From Leptospira hartskeerlii (lineage in GTDB: Bacteria > Spirochaetota > Leptospiria > Leptospirales > Leptospiraceae): a stretch of DNA of 64,000 bases. This document shows positions 15,685 through 23,993 of this stretch, one piece after another (positions within the stretch are counted from its first letter, which is position 1; each line of letters starts with the position of its first letter). Under the pieces are notes generated by a model that worked only from the letters and a program-made list of their open reading frames with translations, was not told the origin of the DNA and ran no database searches. Position numbers and translations under genes: made by a program. The stretch spans positions 124,001 to 188,000 of the forward strand of contig NZ_NPDL01000003.1 in assembly GCF_002811475.1 (NCBI RefSeq), given 5' to 3'.

Positions 15685-17066
15685 TATCTTCCCCCCACTA
15701 GGATCTCATCCACTTTAAGTGAAGGTTGTCCCACTGTAACAGGGATTGAACCGGAAGACGCTCCACAGGTTCCTGCTGCCAATTCCAAGTCTTTTCCTAC
15801 CATGGAAATTTTAGGAAGAATTTCATGACCTTTCCCTATCAGAGTGGCTCCTCTTACAGGTTCTGAGATCTTTCCATTTCGGATTACGTAACCTTCTTCA
15901 ACCGCAAAATTGAATTCTCCAGTGGCAGGATTTACGGATCCACCACCCATTCTTTTTGCATAGAGTCCGAAATCCACTGATGCAAACATCTCCTCTAAGG
16001 AATCTTTTCCGGCTTCTATATAAGTGTTTCTCATTCTGGAAACAGGTGCATATTGATAAGATTCTCTTCTTCCACTTCCGGTCCTGGCAGATCCCGTTTC
16101 CATGGATCCGATCCTATCAGCAAGATATGCTTTTAAAATTCCATTTTCGATCAGAAGAGTTTTTTGTGTAGGCATTCCCTCATCGTCTACCTTCAAAGAG
16201 CCATACTGCTCTTCAATCGTTCCGTCATCATAAGCCGTTAGGCAAGACTGAGCGATTGACTCTCCTAATTTCCCTACAAAGGGAGAAGATTTTTTGCGAA
16301 TTGCTTCCGTTTCCAAAGGATGACCGCATGCTTCATGAAAAATGACTCCACCAAAACCGTTACCCATTACCACGGGCATTTTTTTACCTTCTATATAGCC
16401 TGCGTCCAGCATGAAGAGAGCTCTTTCTCCTGCCTTTTGTGCTATATCTTCTACAGGTAATCCTTCAAAAAATTCAAATCCTTTCAGAGCGCCTGGAGAT
16501 TCACTTGCTACGAATCTTTCTCCTTTATTCTCCGCTGTTACAGAAAGGAAAAATCTACTTCTAACTCTAAGATCTTCTACCCAAAGTCCTTCCGAGTTTG
16601 CGATCAAAACATTCGTTACTATATCGGAAGCACTTACTCCTACTTGTATAATCTTAGAGGATACTTTTCTGGCAACTGAGTCTGCCTTTTGTAGGAGTTC
16701 CAACCTTCTAAATGGAGGAACTTTCCGAGGATCATGAATATTTTTAGAAAAAGAATATTTAGCTACATCTCCTGGAAGAGTGAATGCGCTTGAGCCATTT
16801 GCTACTTCTCCGCGAGAATCAGCGAGTAAGTGAATTAAAGAAAGTAGATGTTGTTGGTCGTCATTACTTGTATATGCGTATAATACGTCGGTTCCGTATA
16901 CCAATCGGATCCCGATCCCATAATCGGTTGCGGCGAGAGATTGTTCTATTTTTTGGTCTCTAAGAGAGATGGAAGAATTTCTAGACTCTTCCTCATAAAT
17001 TTCTACAAAGTCCGCTTTTCTTTTTTTACCCGCGTCGATCAGGGTTTCTATATTGGATTGATTCAT
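15684..17066 (-). CDS. tldD: TldD-type zinc metalloprotease subunit
   Basis: 460 residues. The zinc-binding motif HEACGH (HExxxH) is present near residue 246, followed by the conserved 'PLETEAIRKKSSPF-GKLGE'. Near the C-terminus 'GTCGASSGSIPVTVGQPSLKVDEILVGG' supplies the conserved Cys region of the zinc site. TldD is the catalytic subunit of the TldD-TldE peptidase, which threads unstructured peptides through a closed cavity. It heads a four-gene operon tldD-pmbA-moxR-VWA in which every junction is 5 bases or less, or overlaps. Confidence 0.93.
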   Translation of the reverse strand: MNQSNIETLIDAGKKRKADFVEIYEEESRNSSISLRDQKIEQSLAATDYGIGIRLVYGTDVLYAYTSNDDQQHLLSLIHLLADSRGEVANGSSAFTLPGDVAKYSFSKNIHDPRKVPPFRRLELLQKADSVARKVSSKIIQVGVSASDIVTNVLIANSEGLWVEDLRVRSRFFLSVTAENKGERFVASESPGALKGFEFFEGLPVEDIAQKAGERALFMLDAGYIEGKKMPVVMGNGFGGVIFHEACGHPLETEAIRKKSSPFVGKLGESIAQSCLTAYDDGTIEEQYGSLKVDDEGMPTQKTLLIENGILKAYLADRIGSMETGSARTGSGRRESYQYAPVSRMRNTYIEAGKDSLEEMFASVDFGLYAKRMGGGSVNPATGEFNFAVEEGYVIRNGKISEPVRGATLIGKGHEILPKISMVGKDLELAAGTCGASSGSIPVTVGQPSLKVDEILVGGR

Positions 17067-17117
17067 AACCTTTTACTTTAGACAGAAATTTTTTGATAAT
17101 AACGGAAGGAAAAAGGA

Positions 17118-17537
17118 TCATTCGAATTTAGGGAATGGTATCCCGACCGGAGCCGAAGCCAAACCTTCTAATGCTAGTCGAATATACTCAGGTCCTTTGA
17201 TTTCTTCGTATCTAGGAACCAAATGAAAATGCATATGAGCTACTTTTTCCGCGACTAAGACTGTATAGATTTTAGGAGGAGAATACTTCTTCTCTATCCA
17301 ATCTGTTGCGAATTGGAGCGTCTCTCCTAAGTCCCTGAATTCTTTAGGGTCCCAGTCTGAATATTTTTCTCTATGAGAAATTGGTTCTATATATAGATAA
17401 CCTGGGATTTTTTTATCTTCAGGTGCGTGACGGATGATAAAAGAAGAATTTTGATGAATTAAGCCTGGGATCTTTGTCCCGCGCAACACGGAACAAATGG
17501 GGCAATCAGGAGAAACGACTAAAGTCTTTTGGGCCAT
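17118..17537 (-). CDS. HIT-family (histidine triad) protein
   Basis: 139 residues from ATG 17537, whose A is the last base but one of the upstream stop (TAATG). The N-terminal CPICSVL is a possible metal site. IIRHAPEDKKIPGYLYIEP is followed by the triad region HMHFHLVPR (H-x-H-x-H). HIT proteins hydrolyse or transfer nucleotide phosphoramidates and dinucleoside polyphosphates. The third triad residue is in normal position, so the protein is probably active. It is coupled to the unknown 157-residue gene upstream. Confidence 0.85.
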   Translation of the reverse strand: MAQKTLVVSPDCPICSVLRGTKIPGLIHQNSSFIIRHAPEDKKIPGYLYIEPISHREKYSDWDPKEFRDLGETLQFATDWIEKKYSPPKIYTVLVAEKVAHMHFHLVPRYEEIKGPEYIRLALEGLASAPVGIPFPKFE

Positions 17538-18010
17538 TACACCCAACTGCCCTGGGAAAGATAGGATTTGTATTTTTCGTACACCCTAAAAATATAATCC
17601 TTATCAGAACAAAAACGAATGATACATCTATAAAAATGGTATCTTTCCAGATCCTTTCTTTCTCCGTTCTCATCTACCTTATATTCTTTTAATAAGGACT
17701 TTAACATTCCTAAAAACAGGGATCTTTCCTTTTGGTTATACCCTTCCTGGGAATAACGCACACCTTCCAATATATTCACGAACTTTTCGGCAGATGCCTG
17801 GAATGCATCCGGAGAAGAAAGGAACGTAGCCTTTTCCTCCGCCGAGAAAGTGGATAGATAATCATGGAATAGCGTAAGTTGTATCGCCTCTACCAAAGAC
17901 TGGGTTTTGGCCTTTGTTTCGGTATAAAAAGGAGTATCGATACTATATTCCACAAAGTCTTGCCAGGAAGATTTGGTGGTTTGGATTTTATGTAGTTCTA
18001 ACAGGCTCAT
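17537..18010 (-). CDS. Unknown helical protein, 157 residues
   Basis: A charged, all-helical soluble protein with no signal peptide (SLVEAIQLTLFHDYLSTFSAEEKATFLSSPDAFQASAEKFVNILEGVRY...). I do not recognise a family. It is translationally coupled to the downstream HIT gene by a TAATG junction and divergent from the 18079 gene (68 bases apart). The pairing suggests a nucleotide-related job, but nothing in the sequence shows it. Confidence 0.7.
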   Translation of the reverse strand: MSLLELHKIQTTKSSWQDFVEYSIDTPFYTETKAKTQSLVEAIQLTLFHDYLSTFSAEEKATFLSSPDAFQASAEKFVNILEGVRYSQEGYNQKERSLFLGMLKSLLKEYKVDENGERKDLERYHFYRCIIRFCSDKDYIFRVYEKYKSYLSQGSWV

Positions 18011-18078
18011 ATATTTTTAAAGCTTTTCAGTTCAGGGTTTTCGATTATTGTTTGAGTAATACAGGATAAAAGCCGCCT

Positions 18079-18924
18079 ATGTCAAAGGTTTTCCGATTCT
18101 TCTTTTTGCTTTTCTTTCTCTCCTATCCCTTAAGCCTTACTGCTTCCGAAAAGTCCTCGGATGAGTTATTAAACTCGTTTTTAGAATGGTCTGGGCATCC
18201 GATTTTAGCGGAAGAAAGGATAGTCCGTACCTTAAGTGCCGAATATATTACAGAGTTAAAAAAAGACTCCGAAGAAAGTTTAGAATTGTTTCTAAAAAAC
18301 GATCTAAAACCTGACAAAAAACAAAACCAAAAACAAGGATTAGACAAGCTAAGAAAAGATCTAGAAAGCCTGGAAAGGTTCGAAGGAGTGCAAATTAAAT
18401 TCTCCGGAAAGGAATGGGAGACCCTATTTTATGATAAAGGAAATTTCCCGGATTCTTATTACGAATTCGAAACTGGCCCAGTCTCGATCAGATACGTATT
18501 CCGTAATCTTTCCTATCGCCCATTGCCTAAATGGGGAGAATTAAAACTACAAGGAAGCTTTTTACTCTTCTCCGAATCGGGAGCGCTTTTATTATACAAA
18601 ACCACCCCGGATTTTCCTATCAAGGACTTAGATATCAGAGAAGTCCGCACATTCTCGGAAGAAGATAAAAAGCATGGCGGGAACGTGAAAAACTTCTCAG
18701 AAAACAAAACGGAACTATTTTATTTTCCGAATCATAACCTGGCACCTTTCTATATATTACTTCTCTCTAAAATACTCTTGGTATTCTCCTCATTTATTAT
18801 ATTTATATTATATGCGGGAAGGTTCTGGAAATTCCTTATAGAGCAAACTAGACGTAGTCATAAGGCAGAAGTCTCCTTTTTAGCCGATAAGGAGAAAGCG
18901 GAGAATGGATTTTTGTCCGATTAG
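18079..18924 (+). CDS. Exported protein with C-terminal membrane anchor, function unknown
   Basis: 281 residues. A signal peptide (about 1-22, ending TAS) is followed by a periplasmic domain of about 200 residues rich in Lys/Glu, with an aromatic 'FETGPVSIRYVFRNLSYRPLPKWGELKLQGSFLLF'-like beta section. Then one strong membrane helix (about 224-248, YILLLSKILLVFSSFIIFILYAG) and a short basic cytoplasmic tail. This is a type I topology. I recognise no family. A compact hairpin terminator begins at its stop codon, so it is probably monocistronic. Confidence 0.7.
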   Translation: MSKVFRFFFLLFFLSYPLSLTASEKSSDELLNSFLEWSGHPILAEERIVRTLSAEYITELKKDSEESLELFLKNDLKPDKKQNQKQGLDKLRKDLESLERFEGVQIKFSGKEWETLFYDKGNFPDSYYEFETGPVSIRYVFRNLSYRPLPKWGELKLQGSFLLFSESGALLLYKTTPDFPIKDLDIREVRTFSEEDKKHGGNVKNFSENKTELFYFPNHNLAPFYILLLSKILLVFSSFIIFILYAGRFWKFLIEQTRRSHKAEVSFLADKEKAENGFLSD

Positions 18925-18948
18925 GCCTTGTTTTTCCAGGCCTATTTT
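18921..18948 (+). terminator. Hairpin terminator overlapping the stop codon of the 18079 gene
   Basis: TAGGCCT (18922-18928, containing the TAG stop) pairs perfectly with AGGCCTA (18938-18944), followed by TTTT. Classic intrinsic terminator shape with a 9-base loop. Confidence 0.7.
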
Positions 18949-18960
18949 ACTACAATCATA

Positions 18961-18973
18961 TTTACTATACAAA
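18961..18973. promoter_or_regulatory. Candidate LexA (SOS) box upstream of recA
   Basis: TTTA-CTATA-CAAA differs by one base from TTTG-N5-CAAA, the box reported for leptospiral LexA. It overlaps a -10-like TATACA. It lies about 200 bases ahead of recA, so a long leader would be needed. Confidence 0.35.
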
Positions 18974-19171
18974 TATTTGCACTTTTTTCACCCATGATCC
19001 AATTTTTTGGGTGACATAAGAGTGATTTCATCAGAAACTTTTCCCAGGGAATCCGAAGGTTTTTTAGATCCGCTCTGGAATTTGTCCGGGACTAAGAGTA
19101 TCCTTCGTATTAGAAAAGATTGATTCCCATTAAAAAAGTACACGCAGTTTTATCTGAGGGGGAACCGGGTC

Positions 19172-20287
19172 TTGGCAAGAGAAGGAGCTAAAGAGTCCAT
19201 GAAAAAGCAAAAAGAAGAAGCACAGGGTTTGGATGATTCCAAGCGCCAGGCCATAGACCAGGCAATGACCCAAATCGAAAAACAATTCGGTAAGGGATCC
19301 ATTATGCGTTTGGGAGCTGCTGCTGCTGCGGTTGTTGCCCCTGTTATTCCTACAGGATCCCTAGATCTGGATATCGCATTAGGAATCGGCGGTTATCCAT
19401 TAGGTAGGATCGTAGAGATCTACGGGCCTGAATCATCCGGAAAGACAACTCTTACACTTTCAGCAATTGCGGAATGCCAAAAAAGAGGCGGAGTCGCAGC
19501 GTTTATAGATGCGGAACATGCATTGGATCCTGCTTATGCCAAAAAGCTAGGAGTAAACTTAGAGGAATTATTAGTTTCTCAACCGGACAACGGAGAAGAA
19601 GCATTAGAAATTTGTGAATCTCTAGTCCGAAGCAACGCGATCGATATCGTGGTTTTGGACTCGGTTGCAGCCTTGGTTCCTAAGGCAGAGATCGAAGGTG
19701 ATATGGGAGATTCTCATATGGGTCTGCAAGCAAGACTTATGTCCCAAGCACTTCGTAAACTGACCGGAACCATTTCTAAGTCTAAGACTGTAGTTATCTT
19801 TATTAACCAGATCCGTATGAAGATCGGTGTTATGTTCGGTTCTCCTGAAACTACCACCGGTGGAAACGCATTAAAGTTTTATAGTACAGTTCGCTTAGAT
19901 ATCCGTAAGATAGAAACTCTTAAAGAGAAGGAAGAAGCCACTGGTAACAGAGTGCGTGTAAAAGTTGTAAAAAACAAAATGGCACCTCCGTTCCGCCAAG
20001 CGGAATTCGACATAATCTTTAACAGCGGAATCAGCAGAGAAAGTTCTCTCGTTGACTTAGGGGTAAAACACGACATTATTAGCAAATCCGGGGCCTGGTA
20101 TTCCTATAATACGGAAAAGATAGGCCAAGGGAAAGAAGCAGCTAAAGAATATCTGAAATCAAATCCAGAGATCGCCTTCCAAGTAGAAAATATGGTAAGA
20201 GATCTAAACGGATTACCCCCTTTAGCACCTGACGGCAAACTACCACCTGCTCAGCCGTCGGAAGAAGTCCAAAAAGCAGCAGGCTAA
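19172..20287 (+). CDS. recA: RecA recombinase
   Basis: 371 residues from TTG 19172, preceded by GAGGGGGA at 8-base spacing. ATG 19199 is an alternative and would remove nine residues of a charged N-terminal extension. The core is standard: [14 protein letters not shown], Walker [10 protein letters not shown], Walker [14 protein letters not shown]1/L2 loops ([35 protein letters not shown]) and [10 protein letters not shown]. RecA forms the strand-exchange filament and triggers LexA self-cleavage. The residues after GKGSIMRLG are an Ala/Val run. A strong terminator follows, so recA is its own unit. Confidence 0.97.
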   Translation: MAREGAKESMKKQKEEAQGLDDSKRQAIDQAMTQIEKQFGKGSIMRLGAAAAAVVAPVIPTGSLDLDIALGIGGYPLGRIVEIYGPESSGKTTLTLSAIAECQKRGGVAAFIDAEHALDPAYAKKLGVNLEELLVSQPDNGEEALEICESLVRSNAIDIVVLDSVAALVPKAEIEGDMGDSHMGLQARLMSQALRKLTGTISKSKTVVIFINQIRMKIGVMFGSPETTTGGNALKFYSTVRLDIRKIETLKEKEEATGNRVRVKVVKNKMAPPFRQAEFDIIFNSGISRESSLVDLGVKHDIISKSGAWYSYNTEKIGQGKEAAKEYLKSNPEIAFQVENMVRDLNGLPPLAPDGKLPPAQPSEEVQKAAG

Positions 20288-20320
20288 TTACTACTGGCTT
20301 TCTTTTTAGAAACCATTGAC

Positions 20321-20351
20321 CGCCGGATGAAAACTCATCCGGCGTTTTTTT
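20321..20351 (+). terminator. Strong intrinsic terminator after recA
   Basis: CGCCGGATGA and TCATCCGGCG form a perfect 10-bp GC-rich stem with an AAAC loop, immediately followed by seven T. The best terminator in the window. Confidence 0.9.
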
Positions 20352-20410
20352 ATTCCAAGCCTAGTCCTGATTTTTAGGATTGTTTCAAACGCTAGTCAAA
20401 AGGAAGACCT

Positions 20411-21424
20411 ATGTCAGAGATCAGCATCATCGGAGCAGGCGGATTTACAGGAAAAGAGTTATTAGGACTTCTTGCCCGCCATCCAAAATACAAAGCGGTG
20501 CATGTTACTAGCGATAAACTTGCAGGCAAATCTCTTTCAGAAGTTTTTCCGGATCTAATATCTCCTAATAATCTGGTTTTTAAAAAACATGAGGACGAGG
20601 TTCCAAAAGATTCACTTGTAGTTCTCGCGGTTCCTAACGAAGCATCCTTGGAGTTAGCTCCTAAATTCTTGGATAAAGGTCATAAGGTAATCGATCTTTC
20701 CGGAGTTTATCGTCTTCATAACCAAGAAAAATTCGAAACGAATTATAAATTAAAACATACGAGCTTCTCTTTAACTGCTAGAGCGATATTCGGTATTCCT
20801 GAAATTTTCAGGGATCAACTGAAAGGTGCGGACTTTGTTTCTAATCCCGGCTGCTTCTCCACTTCCGTAATCTTGGCTCTATATCTTTTAGGAAATCTCA
20901 GAAAAGAGATCAAACCTAGGGTTATAGCCGATTGTAAATCAGGCATCAGCGGTGCCGGAGGAAGAGTAGAAGACGGAGGATTTTCCTTCAACGGTGTGTA
21001 CGAAAATTTTAGAGCGTATAAAATTTTAAGCCACCAGCATGAACCTGAGATCCAAGAGTATTGTTTTGCTGGAACCGGATTGTCCGAGCCTGAAATTTTA
21101 TTCGTGCCTCATTTACTCCCTGTCTATCGGGGGATCTTATCTACTATATATCTGGAAGCAAATTCCGAAAATTTACCTTTCTTGGAAACTCTGACTGAAA
21201 ATTCCAAATCAGAACCATTTATCAGGATCAGAAAAACTCCGGAAGAGATAGATCTGGCAAAAGTGCAACATACCAACTTCTTGGATATTAGCCTGAGACA
21301 AAGAGGGAAAAATATCACAATCGTTTCCGCTTTGGACAATCTAATGAAGGGAGCGGCCAGCCAGGCATTACAAAATATAAATTTAATGTTGAACGAGCCG
21401 GAGACTCTAGGCCTACTTTCCTAA
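20411..21424 (+). CDS. argC: N-acetyl-gamma-glutamyl-phosphate reductase
   Basis: 337 residues. Rossmann [11 protein letters not shown] at the N-terminus, the catalytic Cys in [11 protein letters not shown] (about residue 150), and [11 protein letters not shown]. The catalytic His region SHQHEPEI follows. The enzyme reduces N-acetylglutamyl phosphate to the semialdehyde in arginine synthesis using NADPH. AGGAAG precedes the ATG. The acyl-CoA synthetase gene begins six bases after its stop, so argC leads a unit with genes of other pathways. Its pathway partner argD-like gene is at 44,608. Confidence 0.93.
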   Translation: MSEISIIGAGGFTGKELLGLLARHPKYKAVHVTSDKLAGKSLSEVFPDLISPNNLVFKKHEDEVPKDSLVVLAVPNEASLELAPKFLDKGHKVIDLSGVYRLHNQEKFETNYKLKHTSFSLTARAIFGIPEIFRDQLKGADFVSNPGCFSTSVILALYLLGNLRKEIKPRVIADCKSGISGAGGRVEDGGFSFNGVYENFRAYKILSHQHEPEIQEYCFAGTGLSEPEILFVPHLLPVYRGILSTIYLEANSENLPFLETLTENSKSEPFIRIRKTPEEIDLAKVQHTNFLDISLRQRGKNITIVSALDNLMKGAASQALQNINLMLNEPETLGLLS

Positions 21425-21430
21425 TCTTCC

Positions 21431-23359
21431 ATGGAAAAAAGAAGCATCTATCATCTAGTCAGGGATTCTTGTATCCATTACAAAGACAGGCCATTCCAAT
21501 GGATCTGGGATGAGAAATTAAAATCATTCTCCGGAATTTCTTATTCCGAATGGTTTTTAAATCTGGAAAATCTTTCCGGATTTTTCAGACAGAAAAATCT
21601 AAACAAAGGCGATAAGGTAGGCTTATTCTGCGATAATAGGACAGAATGGGCATTATGCTCCTTCTCCGTAATGTGTTCCGGTGGAGCGGATGTTCCAAGA
21701 GGATGTGACGCAAGCGATGAAGAGATATTCTATATTCTAGATCATACTGAATCCAAGATCACATTTATAGAAAAAGAACAAGCCTTAGTCAAACTGGGAA
21801 ATATTTTAAACAGATTAAAACATCTAGAAACCGTAATACTTATAGAGCCTGAGGAGGATTTTCCTTCGCTCGCAAAATTAAAAACTTCGTATCCTAAAAT
21901 AGAATTTATAGATCTGGAAACTGCAATTGCTCAAGGAAGGGCCTGGGTTGAAAAAAAAGGAAAATCGCTCCTGCATTCAGTCGGAGAGTCCTTAACCGAA
22001 AATGATATTGCAACAATCATCTACACCTCCGGGACTACAGGAGTTCCAAAAGGTGTGCTCCTAAAACATAGATCTTTTACCTGGACGATCGACCAGCTGC
22101 AGCAATTCGTGCCTGCAAATTATTCGGATAGAGTTGTAGTGTTCCTTCCTCCTTGGCATATCGCGGAAAGAATTTTAGAAACAGCACTTCTTTCCTGGGG
22201 AGCCTCACTCGCCTGCTCTAGTGTTTCTCAGCTTACTCGTGACTTTGAGATCATTAAACCTACAGTTCTTGTATCTGTCCCAAGAGTTTGGGAAGCATTG
22301 TACCGCAGGATTTGGGATAAAGCTTCTAAATCTTCTCCTGCAAAACTTTTTATTTTTAAAACGGCAGTCAGGATTGCAGAGACGTATAATTCTCTTTTAG
22401 ATACTGTCACTGGAAATTATTCGGAAACGGAAGAATCCAATAAAGAGGAGAAGCTGACCGACACAGTGGTTTCTACTTTGCTTCTTCCATTCTTTTATTC
22501 TTTAAATATTTTAGCCCAGAAAGTTCTCTCGCCTGTCAGAGCTTTATTCGGTGGACAACTTAAGTTTGCATTTTGCGGAGCGGGAGCAATGCCTCCTAAG
22601 ATCCAATTTTTCTTCCGCTCCGTGGGAGTTCCTATCATAGAAACATACGGAATGACTGAGACCACAGGAATGGGAGCCTTGGGGAGTTTTCCAATCCCAA
22701 AAACAGGATCCATTGGACCTGTGTTTCCGGGCGCACATATCAAGTTAGTCGGCGAGCAGAATGTGGTGGTTTCGAAACCGGGAGATAAAGGGATCGCTTG
22801 GCATAAGGGTCCCCATGTAACTGCAGGCTATTATAAAAATTCGGAACTCACCGGGTCCAATTTTTCGGATGGCTGGTTTAACTCTGGCGACTTATTCGTT
22901 TGGACTAAAACCGGCGAATTAAAATTTGCAGGCAGAGCAAAGGATACGATCGTTCTTTCTTCCGGAGAGAATGTCGAACCGGAACCAATCGAAGGAAAAA
23001 TTTTAGAAACCGGTTGGGCCTTAACTGCTGTAGTTATAGGCCAGGACCAAAAGTTTTTAGCGGTATTGATCGTTCCGGACTTTGCCAAAATCAGAGATCA
23101 TTTTTCCTCCCAAGGGATTCCTCTACCAAATGATAATTCCAACCTGGTCCAAGATCCGAAAGTGCTGAAGTTTTACAAAGATCTGATCAAGAATACAATC
23201 TCGGAAAAGAACGGATTCAAAAATTTCGAAAAAATAGGCGAGTTTCGCCTGTTGGACAAGGAGTTCGAAAAAGGAAAAGAACTCACCGAAACCATGAAAG
23301 TGAAAAGAAATAAGGTTGCAGAACTCTACACGCATCTGATAAAAACAATCTTTCTTTAA
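21431..23359 (+). CDS. Long-chain acyl-CoA synthetase (AMP-forming)
   Basis: 642 residues, ANL superfamily. P-loop IIYTSGTTGVPKGV (about 198), 'ETYGMTETTG' (about 410), 'GWFNSGDLF' and 'FAGRAKDTIVLSSGENVEPEPIE', which is the long-chain version of the linker and C-terminal region. It would activate fatty acids with ATP and CoA. This suits Leptospira, which use long-chain fatty acids as the main carbon source. A middle insertion (about 320-350, with SETEESNKEEKL) is common in FAA1-like enzymes. Chain-length preference cannot be read from sequence. Confidence 0.9.
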   Translation: MEKRSIYHLVRDSCIHYKDRPFQWIWDEKLKSFSGISYSEWFLNLENLSGFFRQKNLNKGDKVGLFCDNRTEWALCSFSVMCSGGADVPRGCDASDEEIFYILDHTESKITFIEKEQALVKLGNILNRLKHLETVILIEPEEDFPSLAKLKTSYPKIEFIDLETAIAQGRAWVEKKGKSLLHSVGESLTENDIATIIYTSGTTGVPKGVLLKHRSFTWTIDQLQQFVPANYSDRVVVFLPPWHIAERILETALLSWGASLACSSVSQLTRDFEIIKPTVLVSVPRVWEALYRRIWDKASKSSPAKLFIFKTAVRIAETYNSLLDTVTGNYSETEESNKEEKLTDTVVSTLLLPFFYSLNILAQKVLSPVRALFGGQLKFAFCGAGAMPPKIQFFFRSVGVPIIETYGMTETTGMGALGSFPIPKTGSIGPVFPGAHIKLVGEQNVVVSKPGDKGIAWHKGPHVTAGYYKNSELTGSNFSDGWFNSGDLFVWTKTGELKFAGRAKDTIVLSSGENVEPEPIEGKILETGWALTAVVIGQDQKFLAVLIVPDFAKIRDHFSSQGIPLPNDNSNLVQDPKVLKFYKDLIKNTISEKNGFKNFEKIGEFRLLDKEFEKGKELTETMKVKRNKVAELYTHLIKTIFL

Positions 23360-23363
23360 TCAG

Positions 23364-23993
23364 ATGAGCGACCTTAAAATTCAGGACATTCTTTTCTGCG
23401 CGGCTTTCGCAGGAGAAATAGACAAATTAAAATCGGATCCTAGGATCCATACCTTAGAAGCGGGAATTGGTGAATTGGAAGCCGCCATCAATCTCCAAAA
23501 ATATCTTTCAGATCCTTCTACCTGGAAACCCAAGGCGATTTTAGGAATAGGCTCCGCCGGAGTATATAACTGGATCCCTCGAAAAGAATGGGAGGGTAAA
23601 TTCGGAATTTCGAAAGTATTCGCAAACTACCAGATCGCATTCTTAGACAAAAAGATCAGACTTCCGGAAAGTATGACTTTTAAATACGAGTTTCCAGATT
23701 TACAGTTCCCATTTGATGGAAACGATTTCGTAGAATCTGCAACGAACGGAACGGGCTCGGTCACCTTAGAGGACTTAAGTCCACGCGCTTTAGAAAGGAT
23801 TAAGGGAGAAAGTTTAGGTTTCGAGAATATGGAAGCCTTCGGTCTTGCAAAAGTATGTAATCTATTTAACATTCCTTTCGGAACCATATTTGCGCTTACC
23901 AACAAAGTAGGACCGAAAGGAAGTGAAGAATGGAAACTTTCCTGGAGAAAACATTCAGATAGACTCCAGGAAAAGATCCTAAGTTATCTCTAA
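23364..23993 (+). CDS. Nucleoside phosphorylase/hydrolase-fold (MTAN-like) protein
   Basis: 209 residues of the PNP/UDP superfamily. It has 'FCAAFAGEIDKLKSDPR', 'GIGSAGVYNW' (the ribose/phosphate loop) and 'GFENMEAFGLAKVC', the E-x-M-E site for ribose. The general-acid Asp of MTA/SAH nucleosidases (in an 'xSD' motif) is replaced by Asn (ALTNKVG), as in 6-oxopurine phosphorylases. So MTA/SAH may not be the substrate. The gene begins four bases after the acyl-CoA synthetase stop. Its TAA abuts the reverse stop of the next, convergent gene. Confidence 0.75.
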   Translation: MSDLKIQDILFCAAFAGEIDKLKSDPRIHTLEAGIGELEAAINLQKYLSDPSTWKPKAILGIGSAGVYNWIPRKEWEGKFGISKVFANYQIAFLDKKIRLPESMTFKYEFPDLQFPFDGNDFVESATNGTGSVTLEDLSPRALERIKGESLGFENMEAFGLAKVCNLFNIPFGTIFALTNKVGPKGSEEWKLSWRKHSDRLQEKILSYL

